DNA from: Prorocentrum cordatum
Lineage: Eukaryota > Sar > Dinophyceae > Prorocentrales > Prorocentraceae
Direction: 5' to 3'
DNA length: 64,000 nt
Assembly: GCA_963575745.1 (NCBI GenBank)
Contig: CAUYUJ010004354.1
Coordinates: forward strand, 1-64,000
A program made the position numbers and the translations under genes. Position 1 is the first letter of the stretch. The number at the start of each line of letters is the position of its first letter. Positions 53,801 through 62,671 of the stretch are shown here, one piece after another. The notes beneath the pieces were generated by a model, which was not told the origin of the DNA, ran no database searches, and saw only the letters and a program-made list of their open reading frames with translations.

Positions 53801-54982
53801 CAGAGGACCGTAGAACCTGTTCAACGCGTCCGCCCCCTCAGAGCACACGCCACCCACCGCAACTGCGGCCACCCAGTGGCGCACCTCATGGAGAGGGTTC
53901 TCGGGAGTCACGGGCCTGAGTTCCACCGTTGTCCATTCCCCGAACAGATCCTCAGCAGCGGCGAGTACGCACGCCACGCCGTCGACGGCGCATGGCTCAG
54001 TGCACTTCTCCTTTGCCCAAGGCATGTAGAAGTCAAGGAGGTCCTTGCGGTTCTCGCCTTCCCACACGTAAGGTCGACGCCCGAACCGCAAGGCAAACAG
54101 CATGAAAGCTGAATACCCTATGTAGGAATTCTCGGACAGAATCTGCCTCAGGAGAGCCATCACGACGTCAGGCACCGTCGCCGCCACTGCGGCCTGGATC
54201 TTTGGCGCGTCTTCCACAGGTACACCTTTCTCTGGCGCCAGGGGTGGCGCCGCGACTCGTGGCCGCAAGGCGTCGCCAACAGGCGCCGCAACTCGTGCTG
54301 CAGCCTTTGGGTCTGGGCACGGGAAGAATGCGACCTGCGTCTTCGACCAGTTCTCTGGCAGCGGCCGCGCTGGTGGCAAGCGTGCTGGAAGTGGTGTGTC
54401 TTTGTCCGCTTCCACTCCCTCAGGAGCTTCAACCGCAATCGCGGTCTCCTGCGCAGCAGGCGGGTCTGGTGTTGCGTGCACTTGAGCTGGAGGAGCTGGA
54501 GGGACTGCTGCTGCGGGTGCTTCGGGCACAGGGGCTGCTGGAGGTTTGGGTTCTGCGGGTGCTTCTGGTGCTGGAGCTGCGTGTCCTTCTTGCGCAGGAG
54601 CTGCGAGTTCTGCTGGTGTTGCTGGTGCTATGTGTGCAGGGGCCGAGGGAGCCGCAACTGCGGTGCCGCCTGGAGCCGCAACTGCGGGGGGTGGCGTCGC
54701 GCCCGGTCGCCAAGCAGACGGCCGCAAATGAAAGCGAGGCGGCTCAACAAGGCCGTACTGCGACGCGGGCCACTTCGCTAGGCACGGAAAATCCGCACAT
54801 GCGTGCACCTTTATCTTCTTGGGGCACGGAACGCCGCTACTGCGGCCCAAGATGTTGGCGAGCCCAGTGGTGCCATACTTCGTTTTCCTCGGTGCGCAGC
54901 CGCTGTCGTAATGGAGCCACTCCACCTCGAAATGCGTTCCGTCCTCCTCGCCATACCATGTCCGCCCCACGGGAACATCCAT
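50867..54982 (-). CDS. OTU-like / CENP-B-type HTH / DDE transposase fusion
   Basis: 1371 residues, ATG 54982. Residues ~50-230 are Pro/Ala-rich. Around ~402 is CDGNCGIDLMAMML with a following RKWLREELYDF, resembling an OTU-like Cys protease (DGNC). A HTH segment (~715-745: RWWVKWRRSYGLSMKKPNRK) precedes the catalytic core: NWDQSPFHHNE (~776), RILMADDHSPHK (~904) and QPVDTDLNQHVK (~939), the DDE/D triad layout of pogo/Tigger-like DDE_1 transposases. A long charged coiled coil (~1165-1270) and a WAWFKTHWDEEM tail follow. At least a dozen 12-mer motifs lie inside, including one coding TAVAQPV in the third catalytic block. The frame is fully open, so it may be functional; it could also be domesticated. 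Confidence 0.8.
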   Translation of the reverse strand: MDVPVGRTWYGEEDGTHFEVEWLHYDSGCAPRKTKYGTTGLANILGRSSGVPCPKKIKVHACADFPCLAKWPASQYGLVEPPRFHLRPSAWRPGATPPPAVAAPGGTAVAAPSAPAHIAPATPAELAAPAQEGHAAPAPEAPAEPKPPAAPVPEAPAAAVPPAPPAQVHATPDPPAAQETAIAVEAPEGVEADKDTPLPARLPPARPLPENWSKTQVAFFPCPDPKAAARVAAPVGDALRPRVAAPPLAPEKGVPVEDAPKIQAAVAATVPDVVMALLRQILSENSYIGYSAFMLFALRFGRRPYVWEGENRKDLLDFYMPWAKEKCTEPCAVDGVACVLAAAEDLFGEWTTVELRPVTPENPLHEVRHWVAAVAVGGVCSEGADALNRFYGPLGQWVLGTVCDGNCGIDLMAMMLQKPQNAETRKWLREELYDFGVRRWDEPWLHDMLVVTQELTLEEVRAYRSCGASGPAGPMVLHDSEGEGEPAEAPREASAPRPALMAALEWQTGVQDMGILLAMAEAMPEALQEEQIRAHALASARPKPEVAEQKRRVCPHMLRDRELVCKELEAHARSCGWMGEGVLPRNSIASFCGRFTWPKGMGVVQQRQAVSKWFQNWRTQGGHGTAGVHGRRRARGNQGRPNKAPWLEAALYEWWSHMRYSVDWKAVAKRTAVAEERPKMLARFSQSLLVTKAKQLVADYCVETMKRGGKPMVPQLRPRWWVKWRRSYGLSMKKPNRKYKVPKWLLQSRFETMILNVARVRAAAEELLGYDPHILNWDQSPFHHNESSSASKPTLAVKGGIVPLVEAHDDSRARWTANLTVSSDAEDIRSCGPPPAELMFKGGSVIAEGLAAHARSRGYPSWVSTATSEKGSYRADDVVSFLQRHLRAWPDDPQLRGKWRILMADDHSPHKADAVRRLAWQRGYVLIIHGGGATAVAQPVDTDLNQHVKRRYIALETKALVQQMALGKHVPQLRRSDCADLMLSVLENVQLHLDAAKGFLKVGIRAPFDKSGDLEICREAAELWEAGGLRAKVDTAVAEVREECEQKRLKWSYNDVLRLIHEYEKHDATDSVLEKLGDEALGQEPGHEEGDEEGGEEEEEEVHEEHEEDEEQEEASWAEALAEQCDAAVAAPGPQGSSVSMDCVVDAEAAEQVAVATSLAETLREAEDMLRQVGMEKLAQDCRQQRHKQKKRLRELAREDNEVLRALTAQRDHEAAVVAKKRRLALEANDRTKALHDLKKQIREAEAALRAKKEAAVAVETALANKHALAQWNPEEFKIKKNRMAALDRLARGKGVLSDEQRGEWAWFKTHWDEEMCKQHKEQWPLTFAGWLQKVANDAASGNRSALSQFVHSETVRTLGGQMALVIPALA

Positions 54983-55357
54983 GAGCGGTCGCGTGGCGAA
55001 CGACTCGGGCCGGGCACTCGGCTGCGGGCTACAGAACTAGGAAGAGGGAGGGGAGGAGGGAGGAGCAACTGAAGACGATGCGGAGGGGCGAAGAAGGAGG
55101 TACTTTTCAACAACGCACGCGCGGAAGCCCCAATCATCGCGCGCACAGGGTTTCGATGCTTCACTCCATGCTTCTCTAAGAAAAACGCTCGCCCACACAA
55201 GTTGGCGCACTAAGGCGTGCACCCGTGGAACACCCTAAACCTTCCGCCTGCCTCCTCACACCGCCTCGCCCTCCGCGTGTTCACGCGCACCCAGCCACCC
55301 CGCAACTGCGGGCACTCAGTAGCCCCACCGCAACTGCGGCCCATACGGCTTCGGGCC

Positions 55358-56356
55358 TCAGTCGAACAGACTGGGGATTTGGAGCTCGAGGTAATCCAGA
55401 GCCGCTTGCTTGCGCTGGTGCTGCGTCATGCCCTCCCACTCGTAGTCGTAGCCCTTCACCGACTGCGCCGACTGCCACTTCTTCTTTGTAAGTTTCTTCA
55501 CATCCATCTCGATCCTTTTGCCCTTGTTGGCACACTCTCGCGTGATGGTCGCGACCCAAGCGCCCTTGAAGTCCCAAACGACGGTGAAGCCAGAGCCGCT
55601 CCCCTGCGCCACGGGGGGGTCGACCTCCTTTTGCTTCGCCAGCGGGGTGGCAGGGTCAACCGCCGTTGCCCAGTCCCTGTCCGCCACTGCGGCCTCGTCC
55701 TTGTCGCCGTCGCCGATGTCGGGGACACCGCCGAGGCTCACGTCGTCCACGATCATGTCGATCAGCCACCCAAGGTCTGCAGCGTCCAGCCACAACGTCC
55801 TCCGCTTGAAGCTGGCCACCCGCACGTTTCGAACGGCCGTGTCGTGCGGAAACTTCATGGGGCTCTTTGCGGGCATCTGTACAGAGTGCACAGTGGCTAT
55901 GGCCGACTCCACGGCCTCGCCCCTGGGCAGGCCAGTAGTCGCCGCACGCGTTCCAGTCTTCTGCTTCTTGGCGCTGGTCGGGGTCGCTGCCTGCTTCTTC
56001 GTGGCGTCCGTGGAGCTGACCAGGGCCGACATGGGGTCATCTGCTTCGTCCCCCGCGTCGCCGTCGCTCTCATCGTCCGCAACTGCGGCGCCGCCCTGCT
56101 TCGCGACTTCTTTCTTCAGCGCGTCCCAGGCCTTGGAGGCCTTCAAGGCCCCTGCGGTCGGTTTACCTTTGGCGCACACCTTGAGCAGCCAAGCCTTTTG
56201 CATGTTCACGTGCACGAAAGTTATCTCTCCGAGGGGCCATGCGTGGAGCACCTTGACATCCTTTTCGGGGATGGGGGTGGTCTGCGCAAGCCAACCTCCA
56301 CGGATGCACAAGACCTTCTCAACGCACACAGGGCTCCATTCGCTCGAAGTCGGCAT
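55358..56356 (-). CDS. Unknown protein of the 12-mer cluster (about 332 aa)
   Basis: ATG 56356 (MPTSSEWSPVCVEKVLCIRG). The open frame extends upstream into a palindrome from a GTG, which I discount. N-terminal beta-rich part (EITFVHVNMQKAWLLKVCAKG), an acidic spacer with a Lys/Thr-rich NLS-like KKQKTGTR, then LWLDAADLGWLIDMIVDDVS and a C-terminal block (FTVVWDFKGAWVATITREC ... YDYEWEGMTQHQRKQAALDY). No domain recognised. Lies 375 bases upstream of the transposase gene on the same strand. Confidence 0.6.
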   Translation of the reverse strand: MPTSSEWSPVCVEKVLCIRGGWLAQTTPIPEKDVKVLHAWPLGEITFVHVNMQKAWLLKVCAKGKPTAGALKASKAWDALKKEVAKQGGAAVADDESDGDAGDEADDPMSALVSSTDATKKQAATPTSAKKQKTGTRAATTGLPRGEAVESAIATVHSVQMPAKSPMKFPHDTAVRNVRVASFKRRTLWLDAADLGWLIDMIVDDVSLGGVPDIGDGDKDEAAVADRDWATAVDPATPLAKQKEVDPPVAQGSGSGFTVVWDFKGAWVATITRECANKGKRIEMDVKKLTKKKWQSAQSVKGYDYEWEGMTQHQRKQAALDYLELQIPSLFD

Positions 56357-56439
56357 GTGTGCTACTGCGCTGGACACAGCCGCAACTGCGGGCAAGGCGG
56401 AGGTGCGGGCAGTGGGGCCGCGCGCGGTTGAGCCAGATG

Positions 56440-56750
56440 GCGAGCTGAACGCCTCCCTGGAGGGCCTCCCTCGGTCCCTGCGATCCTCGCGCCTCCCTGG
56501 AGGGCCTCCGCCCTCAGAATGCTTCAATGCTTCAAAGCAGTGCCGCGGCACTGCTTTGAAGCATTCTGAGGGCGGAGGCCCTCCAGGGCCTCCGCCCTCA
56601 GCCCAGGGCCCTCCAGGCCCTCCAGGGCCTCCAGGGAGGCCCTCCAGGGCCTCCAGGGCCTCCAGGGAGGCCCTCCAGGGCCTCCAGGGCCCTCCAGGCC
56701 CTCCAGGGCGGAGGCCCTCCAGGGCCTCCAGGGAGGGAGGGAGGGAGTGA
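56440..56750 (+). repeat. CCTCCAGGG minisatellite
   Basis: Tandem and interspersed GGCCTCCAGGG and GGCCCTCCAGG units of 9-12 bases, followed by GGGAGGGAGG. It surrounds the 40-bp palindrome at 56526-56565. Confidence 0.85.
56526..56565. repeat. 40 bp perfect palindrome, AAAGCAGTGCC family
   Basis: Left half AATGCTTCAAAGCAGTGCCG is the exact reverse complement of the right half. The same core as the palindromes at 48376-48437, 8 kb away. Confidence 0.95.
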
Positions 56751-57056
56751 GGAAATGAGTAGTTTCGGCTTCCAACTTGGGAGGAAGGGGAGAAAGGAGG
56801 AGGAGAGAGGGAGGAAGTGGAGGAAGGGCGAGGGAGGAGAGGGAGAAGGGAGGGAGGAGGTCCGTTTCGAACCTCCGTGCTCGATCGTCAGCGGTCCGCT
56901 ACTGCGGCATCAGCTAACAGAAGCAGTGACACTGCAAACTACACGAGCGCTCCGCAACAGCGGTCACGCGTGCGCCCCCCCCTTCGGCCTGTTGCCCGCA
57001 ACTGCGGTCACGCGAGCAAGCCGCCCTGACTGCCGCCACTGCGGCTTCTTAATTAA

Positions 57057-59483
57057 TTAGAGCGACATCTTCCCGCTTTCGTCGAACCCTTTCTTCGATT
57101 TCTTCGGCGCGGGCTGGCCCGAAGGCTTCCCTTTGGCCCTCTTGGCCGCGTCCGTCTTCCACGTCTCCTCGGCCGCCTTCTTCTTCGGTGCGGTTTTGGG
57201 TCTCGCCTCCCACAGGAGCTCTTCTCCTTTCTTCACGGCCGTGGTATTCACCAGCACAGGGACATTCACGGCGAGCACGACCCCGCCTGTCCCAGGCACG
57301 CACACCGCCAATTCTTTCGTCTCCAGCTCCATGTTGATGCGCGCAACTGCGCTTTCATTACGGCTGTTTCTCTGCTGGATCTCCTGTTCCGTGACTCTGT
57401 TGACTGCCCAGAAGACGTGCATTGTCTCTTGCGCATCCCACTTCCATGCTCTCAACCGCACATCGTGGTCAGCCACGTCGGCGGGCGTCTTGTCCGCAGG
57501 CGGCTTGAACTCGGGGTGCAAGTAGAAGGTCGTGGGCGTAGCCCCATTTGGATCTCCTTTCACCCAGACTTGCACGGCCACCCTCTCGGGGTGCGTGCTT
57601 GCGGCGTGCACCTTGGATGCCTTTGGGACGCACGGCCACAACTCGATGCATTTTTCGTCGTTTGCAGCGGTTGCCTTGACGGTGCGTTTCTCTGTGTCAG
57701 CGTCTTGCAACACCTCTACTTGCGCTTCCGCAACTGCGGACATGTGGCGCGCCCAAAGGCACAGCAACACTGCGCTGACCAAAGCAGGCTCCCGCCCCAG
57801 CTCCTTCGCTGCCGCTGAACGCCTCCATTCGGCGATTGGCAAAGGGAAGGATCCGCGTGGAATGGCCGTCGTGTCCCTGCTGCGCTGGTGGTTCGTTGGT
57901 AATTGCGTCGTGGGGTCAAAGGAAATGACCGTCGGCATCAACTCGTGCTCCTCTGCGGAAGCCTTTGTCTTCCCCGCCACTGCGGGCTCATTCGGTTCTG
58001 GGCGCGGCAACGCGTTGAAATCGAACCAATCGGGCTTCCCGCCTCGGACTCCCACTTCGCCGAGGGCCTTCTCAAGGGCGTCCCGATTGGACTTCGGCTC
58101 CACCTTCCCCGTGGCCTCCGCGCAAGCGCGGAGGAGCGCCTGACGATGTCCTGGGATACTTCGTTCCTTGACGTGGGTGTCCTTCAGGTACTGCATGAAG
58201 CCGTCTGCGGTCAGTATGCACAGGTTCGCCTTGAACTCGATCGCCTTCTCAGGGCCCATGCCGTCGATGGCCTTGCTCAGCGTGAACAAGTACAAACGGA
58301 GAGCCGAGTTCATGTCGATGAGGAAGTCTCGGAACTCCTTCTTCTTCCACGATTGTTCTGGGTCAGGGCACCACACAGGAGTGTCAACGCCCCTCTTCCT
58401 CGCAGGCGCGTTCCTGTAGCATCGCATCACCACGGCAACCTTGACCCACGGCACTTCGTCGGGAAGCTCGCTGGCTGCCCCGAAGGCACCGAGCCGAAGG
58501 GCCCTTCTCCTGGAGTTCACGTAGACCTCGCAGAACTGGAGCAGCAAGGGGATGAACTGCGCTTTCGTGCTCCCGAGCCCAACAACGAACGAGAACAGCT
58601 CAATGAAGTCTGGGTCCTGAACGACTCGATCGAGTTCGTGCATGACGGAGAGCTTGACCTTTTCAAAGGCAACCTGATCCGCAACTGCGGCGTGCAGCTC
58701 CGCGTCAACAGCCTTGCACAGAACACGGAGCGCGGTGAGTTCAGTCGTTCGCAACGCAAAATCGGCTCCTTTATTGAGGGACTGGCTGATGAGCGAAGCA
58801 CCAGTGGGTTCCTCGTCCATGATTTTCCAGCTAAGCACTTCCATGAGCATACCCCCCTGCACGAGTTTCTTAGCGACAGGGTCATGTTCCGCCACTGCGG
58901 CCATGTCGAGATTGCCGTCCTTATCGAGCACGCGCTTCAGCCTCGCGCTCTCGTCCTCCGTGAACTCCATGCCTTGGGGGATGGGCCACTTGGCTCCCAG
59001 GGCGCACGCCCGCAACACGAGGCACAAGTGGGAGTGCGAACACGTCCCATACGCAACGTCTGTTCCGCAACTGCGGTCGAAGCACGCAGCGAGGTGGCCG
59101 GTCGCTTTTTCCAGATTGTACTCTGTGTACGTCTGGAACTTCGGGTCCTCCTTTTTTCTCAGCACCAGCTCTTGTGCTGGGTACATCTGAACGCAGACAC
59201 CTTCGTGGTCAGCTTCGGCTTGCGTGAATCCAGCCAGGAAGATTTTCACAGCGAGTTCCCGAACCCTTTCCTGCTGAGGGTAGTGCCCGCCTCGGTTGCC
59301 CGTGTGCGGGGCGAGCATGAGCACAGGGAGGCGCACCTTGTCCCCTGTCCTGAATCTAGACCTCAAGGCGTTGGCCCTCTGAAAGATCCCTTGCGTTCCG
59401 CCTGGAACTGCGGCTGTCTCGTCCGCCACTGCGGCTTTCTTGTCCGCCACTGCGGCATTATCTGTGCCGACGCTGTCGTTCAT
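57057..59483 (-). CDS. Unknown protein of the 12-mer cluster (about 808 aa)
   Basis: ATG 59483; an in-frame TAG lies about 40 bases upstream and no other ATG intervenes. The N-terminus is built partly from the motif (AAVADKK, AAVADET). Features: FRTGDKVRLPVLMLAPH, a Cys/His-rich stretch (ACFDRSCGTDVAYGTCSHSH, ~residues 130-155), a long helical middle (ELFSFVVGLGSTKAQFIPLL, RLYLFTLSKAIDGMG), WFDFNALPRPEPNEP, and a basic Lys/Pro-rich C-terminus that could be a nuclear signal. No known family. Second longest gene of the cluster, fully open despite many motif copies. Confidence 0.65.
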   Translation of the reverse strand: MNDSVGTDNAAVADKKAAVADETAAVPGGTQGIFQRANALRSRFRTGDKVRLPVLMLAPHTGNRGGHYPQQERVRELAVKIFLAGFTQAEADHEGVCVQMYPAQELVLRKKEDPKFQTYTEYNLEKATGHLAACFDRSCGTDVAYGTCSHSHLCLVLRACALGAKWPIPQGMEFTEDESARLKRVLDKDGNLDMAAVAEHDPVAKKLVQGGMLMEVLSWKIMDEEPTGASLISQSLNKGADFALRTTELTALRVLCKAVDAELHAAVADQVAFEKVKLSVMHELDRVVQDPDFIELFSFVVGLGSTKAQFIPLLLQFCEVYVNSRRRALRLGAFGAASELPDEVPWVKVAVVMRCYRNAPARKRGVDTPVWCPDPEQSWKKKEFRDFLIDMNSALRLYLFTLSKAIDGMGPEKAIEFKANLCILTADGFMQYLKDTHVKERSIPGHRQALLRACAEATGKVEPKSNRDALEKALGEVGVRGGKPDWFDFNALPRPEPNEPAVAGKTKASAEEHELMPTVISFDPTTQLPTNHQRSRDTTAIPRGSFPLPIAEWRRSAAAKELGREPALVSAVLLCLWARHMSAVAEAQVEVLQDADTEKRTVKATAANDEKCIELWPCVPKASKVHAASTHPERVAVQVWVKGDPNGATPTTFYLHPEFKPPADKTPADVADHDVRLRAWKWDAQETMHVFWAVNRVTEQEIQQRNSRNESAVARINMELETKELAVCVPGTGGVVLAVNVPVLVNTTAVKKGEELLWEARPKTAPKKKAAEETWKTDAAKRAKGKPSGQPAPKKSKKGFDESGKMSL

Positions 59484-59639
59484 ATCTGTGCCGACGCTGT
59501 CCGCCACTGCGGCCCGGAGCTCCGATATGGCGGACTATGGCACGACGTCCGTCGCTCAGGGTGGAGGCGTGTGTGCCAGGAGCCCAACGACCTGCTGAGC
59601 CGAATGCCTGCGGACGACTGAAGGCTCAGTTTTAATCCA

Positions 59640-59960
59640 AAATATCGGGCGAGAGCTTGGGGGGGGTGCAGGCTGGAGGAGGGAGGGGGGTGCAAGCTGG
59701 AGGAGGACGAGGAGGGGAAGGGGAAGGAGAGCTAGGACGGAGGTGGCGGGGGGATGCGGCCTGGAGGAGGACGAGGAGGGAGGAGGGAGGAGGGAGGAGG
59801 GAGGAGGGAGGAGAGGAGGGACGACGACGACGACTGCTGACGACAGACGACAGACTTGACGACGACGACGACCGACGACGACTGCTGACGACAGACGACA
59901 GACGCGACGACGACGACGGCAGCGACGACGACGAGGACGGACGACGACGATGATGATGAC
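59640..59960 (+). repeat. GGA- and ACG-rich simple repeats
   Basis: GGAGGA/GGGAGG to about 59820, then ACGACG and GACGAC with CTGACGACAGACGACAGAC repeated twice. Spacer between two genes of the cluster. Confidence 0.9.
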
Positions 59961-60179
59961 CCAGCGCGCGCACACTTATTGCAAACTGCGGCTTCGCAAC
60001 CGCGTGCTCTCCTATTATACGCAACCGCAACTGCGGCTTCGCAACCGCAACCCCGCAACTGCGGGCTATCCTACACCGCAACATGCACTCCATCGCTAAT
60101 GGGATGCACTACGCAGGCAGCAGGCGCCCAGTAGTACCGAGCTCTGTTCCGCAACTGCGGCTCCTCGGTCTTGCCGCAC

Positions 60180-62006
60180 TCACCGCTCGTCCGCAACTGC
60201 GGCAGATCGCGGCTCTTCGTGCTTCCGCTTGCTCGCCCGACTTGCGCGTCCGTGGCCGACGAAGACGATGTTTTGGTGGATGCCCTCGCACCAGTGCGTG
60301 CTGAAGGTCTTCTCGTTGAGCTCCTTCTGAATGACCTTGCCGATTGGGGGCAGCGCTGCCAAGCCGAGCTTTTCTCTGACTCCGCTACTGCGGTCAGGGT
60401 CATCCTCCCACTTGGGCATGTACTTCGCTGGGACCCAGCGCCGAGAGATGATGGAGTCGCTTGTTCGATGCATCCAATCAGGGAGCCACTGGGGATCGTT
60501 CTTCGACGGCCTCCCTGCAAAATCCAGGTTGTAGTCCGCAATGCGCACGTCGCACGGGCCAATGGGGAGGACGTAATTCGGATGCATGACGCGTGTGCCC
60601 TCCACAATGCCTCCGAACAGGGCGGGTCCAGCCCTGAACACCACCCCCACCGGGCAGGTGTAGCTGGCTCCGCAACTGCGGCCAAATGCTGCGAGCTGCT
60701 CAGGCGGGATGTCAAACAGGCCGCACAAGAACCGCACATCATTTTTATGGATGGAAGCAACCGCGTCCTTGAAGAAACCTGGATGCCACGCTGTTTGTTC
60801 TGTTTGCGTGATCTTCTGTTGGAGACGTTCGGTGACTGCGTGTCTGGACACGACGGCAAAACGGATCACCGCGGCAGGATTCATGTCGGAGCCCTTCAGG
60901 CGAAAGCGCAGGATCGTGACGGCGTGGGTGGCCCCAACAACATGACCCGCAACTGCGGTCTCTGCGATGATGTGCGGGCGCACGAGCACCACGCCCGTGT
61001 CTCTGAACAGGCCAACCGTCGTCCAGTAAGGCTCCGCGGTGTTGTTTTTCAAAGTGACAGCGTCTTCGACGGCAGTCCTGAGTCCAACGGGAACGTCGTA
61101 GCTGCAAGCGCCTTCGACGTTCCCCGTGCGGAACAGCTCGGGGTCCCATACGACGAAGACGACCGCCGCAGTTTGGTGCAAGATGCACCTGAAGACATCT
61201 TCCTTTGTTGCCACCTTCGTGATGACCACCACGTTGAACACCAAAGCGATGGTGGACGGAACCCGATTGCCGTCTTCTGTACGAAGGAATCCTTCGTTCC
61301 ACTTGGGGCGTTCCCCAAAGTAGTTTATCCCTGGAGGGGACCTGGTCCGCTGCTTCTTCCGCGGTGCTCCCGCATCTTCCCGCAACTGCGGTTCCGACGG
61401 AGGCCCCGCGCGACCCCGCGACTGCGGTTCTGACAGCGGCGAGTCTTCCGTGGGAGGCGGCCTTTTCCTCGGCCGCGAATCGGCCGAGGCGGTTGTCTCG
61501 GCGGCTTTCTCCTGGGAGGCGGCCTCGTCTTCGGGTTGGGCGCCTCGTTTGGACTCGGCTGCGAGCAGCACGGCCGAGGGCGCGCTGCTCCCAGATGAGC
61601 CGCGCGCGGCACCTGGCTCGCCGGCCACCCCCGCAACTGCGGTCTCGGTGGCGGCTCCCGTCACTGTTGGTTGGTCCTGCTGCTTCGTCGGCGTCTGCGC
61701 CCGAGGCCCCCATTTTGCCTTGGGGGTCAAGTGCGCCCTGCGCAACTGCGCCTCTTCGCGCCTCCCACCAGCAGAGCTCCCACTCGCAGCGCTTATCGGC
61801 GGCGGCGGCCGATATTCCCGCGAGGAGCTAGACGACTGCGGGGAGGCCTCGCGCGGCGGTCGCTCGGGGCTTCCGCAACTGCGGTCCTCCGTCGGCTCCG
61901 CGACTGCGGCATCCGCGGCAGCCCCTTGCAGGCCGAACCTTTCCCGCAGTTGCTGCTTCAGCTCGGCGAACCGCTTGTCGACCTCGGCTTTGCGACCTGG
62001 GTCCAT
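60180..62006 (-). CDS. Unknown protein of the 12-mer cluster (608 aa)
   Basis: ATG 62006. Residues 1-35 are charged and helical (KAEVDKRFAELKQQLRERF); 36-220 are Ser/Pro/Ala-rich disorder with basic patches (RPRKRPPP, RKKQRTRSP); then a folded part with STIALVFNVVVITKVATKE, VVFVVWDPELF, GLFRDTGVVLVRPHIIAE, GDVRIADYNLDFAG-like strands (CDVRIADYNLDFAG) and PQWLPDWMHR. The alternation of hydrophobic strands is enzyme-like, but I cannot assign a fold. Motif copies read as AVAE, RSCG and PQLR. Confidence 0.6.
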   Translation of the reverse strand: MDPGRKAEVDKRFAELKQQLRERFGLQGAAADAAVAEPTEDRSCGSPERPPREASPQSSSSSREYRPPPPISAASGSSAGGRREEAQLRRAHLTPKAKWGPRAQTPTKQQDQPTVTGAATETAVAGVAGEPGAARGSSGSSAPSAVLLAAESKRGAQPEDEAASQEKAAETTASADSRPRKRPPPTEDSPLSEPQSRGRAGPPSEPQLREDAGAPRKKQRTRSPPGINYFGERPKWNEGFLRTEDGNRVPSTIALVFNVVVITKVATKEDVFRCILHQTAAVVFVVWDPELFRTGNVEGACSYDVPVGLRTAVEDAVTLKNNTAEPYWTTVGLFRDTGVVLVRPHIIAETAVAGHVVGATHAVTILRFRLKGSDMNPAAVIRFAVVSRHAVTERLQQKITQTEQTAWHPGFFKDAVASIHKNDVRFLCGLFDIPPEQLAAFGRSCGASYTCPVGVVFRAGPALFGGIVEGTRVMHPNYVLPIGPCDVRIADYNLDFAGRPSKNDPQWLPDWMHRTSDSIISRRWVPAKYMPKWEDDPDRSSGVREKLGLAALPPIGKVIQKELNEKTFSTHWCEGIHQNIVFVGHGRASRASKRKHEEPRSAAVADER

Positions 62007-62671
62007 GGCGTGGCCGCGCGCGGCCCCCGTCCGACGGGGGAACTGCGGCCGGCTTGGGAGAGGAAGGGCAACGAGGGAGACGGCGGGGATGAGGACGAGG
62101 AAGGCGAAGAGGAGGATGGAGAGGACGCGACGGAAGAGGACGGCGCGAAGAGCTCAGACGAGGGTGAAAGGAGCAAGGGGACTGCGACGAGGATGACGGG
62201 GCAGAAACGGAGGAGGAGGAATCAACAAAGTCCGCAACTGCGGCCCTCGGGGGGGACTGCGACGAGGACGACGGGAAATGACTCGGCCAACGGAGGCGGG
62301 CTACGGCCAACGGAAGGAACTGCGACGAGGAGGAAAGGCGGAGGGAGGAGACTGCGACGAGGACGACGGGGAAGGGGCGACGAGGACGACGAACAACTGC
62401 GGATCCATCTGTTTAAGTACCTGTCTCCGCAACTGCGGCCGCGCTAATTAACGTCACGAGTGCTTCAACGGAGGTGATGCGCGCCCGAAGCACCTAATTA
62501 CAGCGGTCAGTCGTGGGAGCGCCGCAACTGCGGCCAAGCTGTATGAAGTCGCTAGAAGGCAGCGCCGCAACTGCGGCCGAAAGCGCGCATAGTGAGTCAA
62601 ACGAGCGCGGCGTCACGCGATCGGTCCCCGCAACTGCGGTTCCATGGCTGCGCAATCCCGCAACTGCGGTG
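62007..62671. other. Spacer with simple repeats and a motif cluster
   Basis: GACGAGGACGACGGG-like repeats (62060-62400), then six CCGCAACTGCGG copies between 62425 and 62665. TTAATTA-type AT patches near 62450 are unusual here. No gene seen. Confidence 0.5.

Noticed and set aside
55358-56551. Start of the cluster gene at the GTG inside the 40-bp palindrome (56551)
   Set aside because: It is not an ATG, and the first 65 codons are palindrome and minisatellite sequence; ATG 56356 is more likely.
61950-61962. CGCAGTTGC at 61950 as an opposite-orientation copy of the 12-mer
   Set aside because: It lacks the second GCGG arm, so it is a partial chance match.
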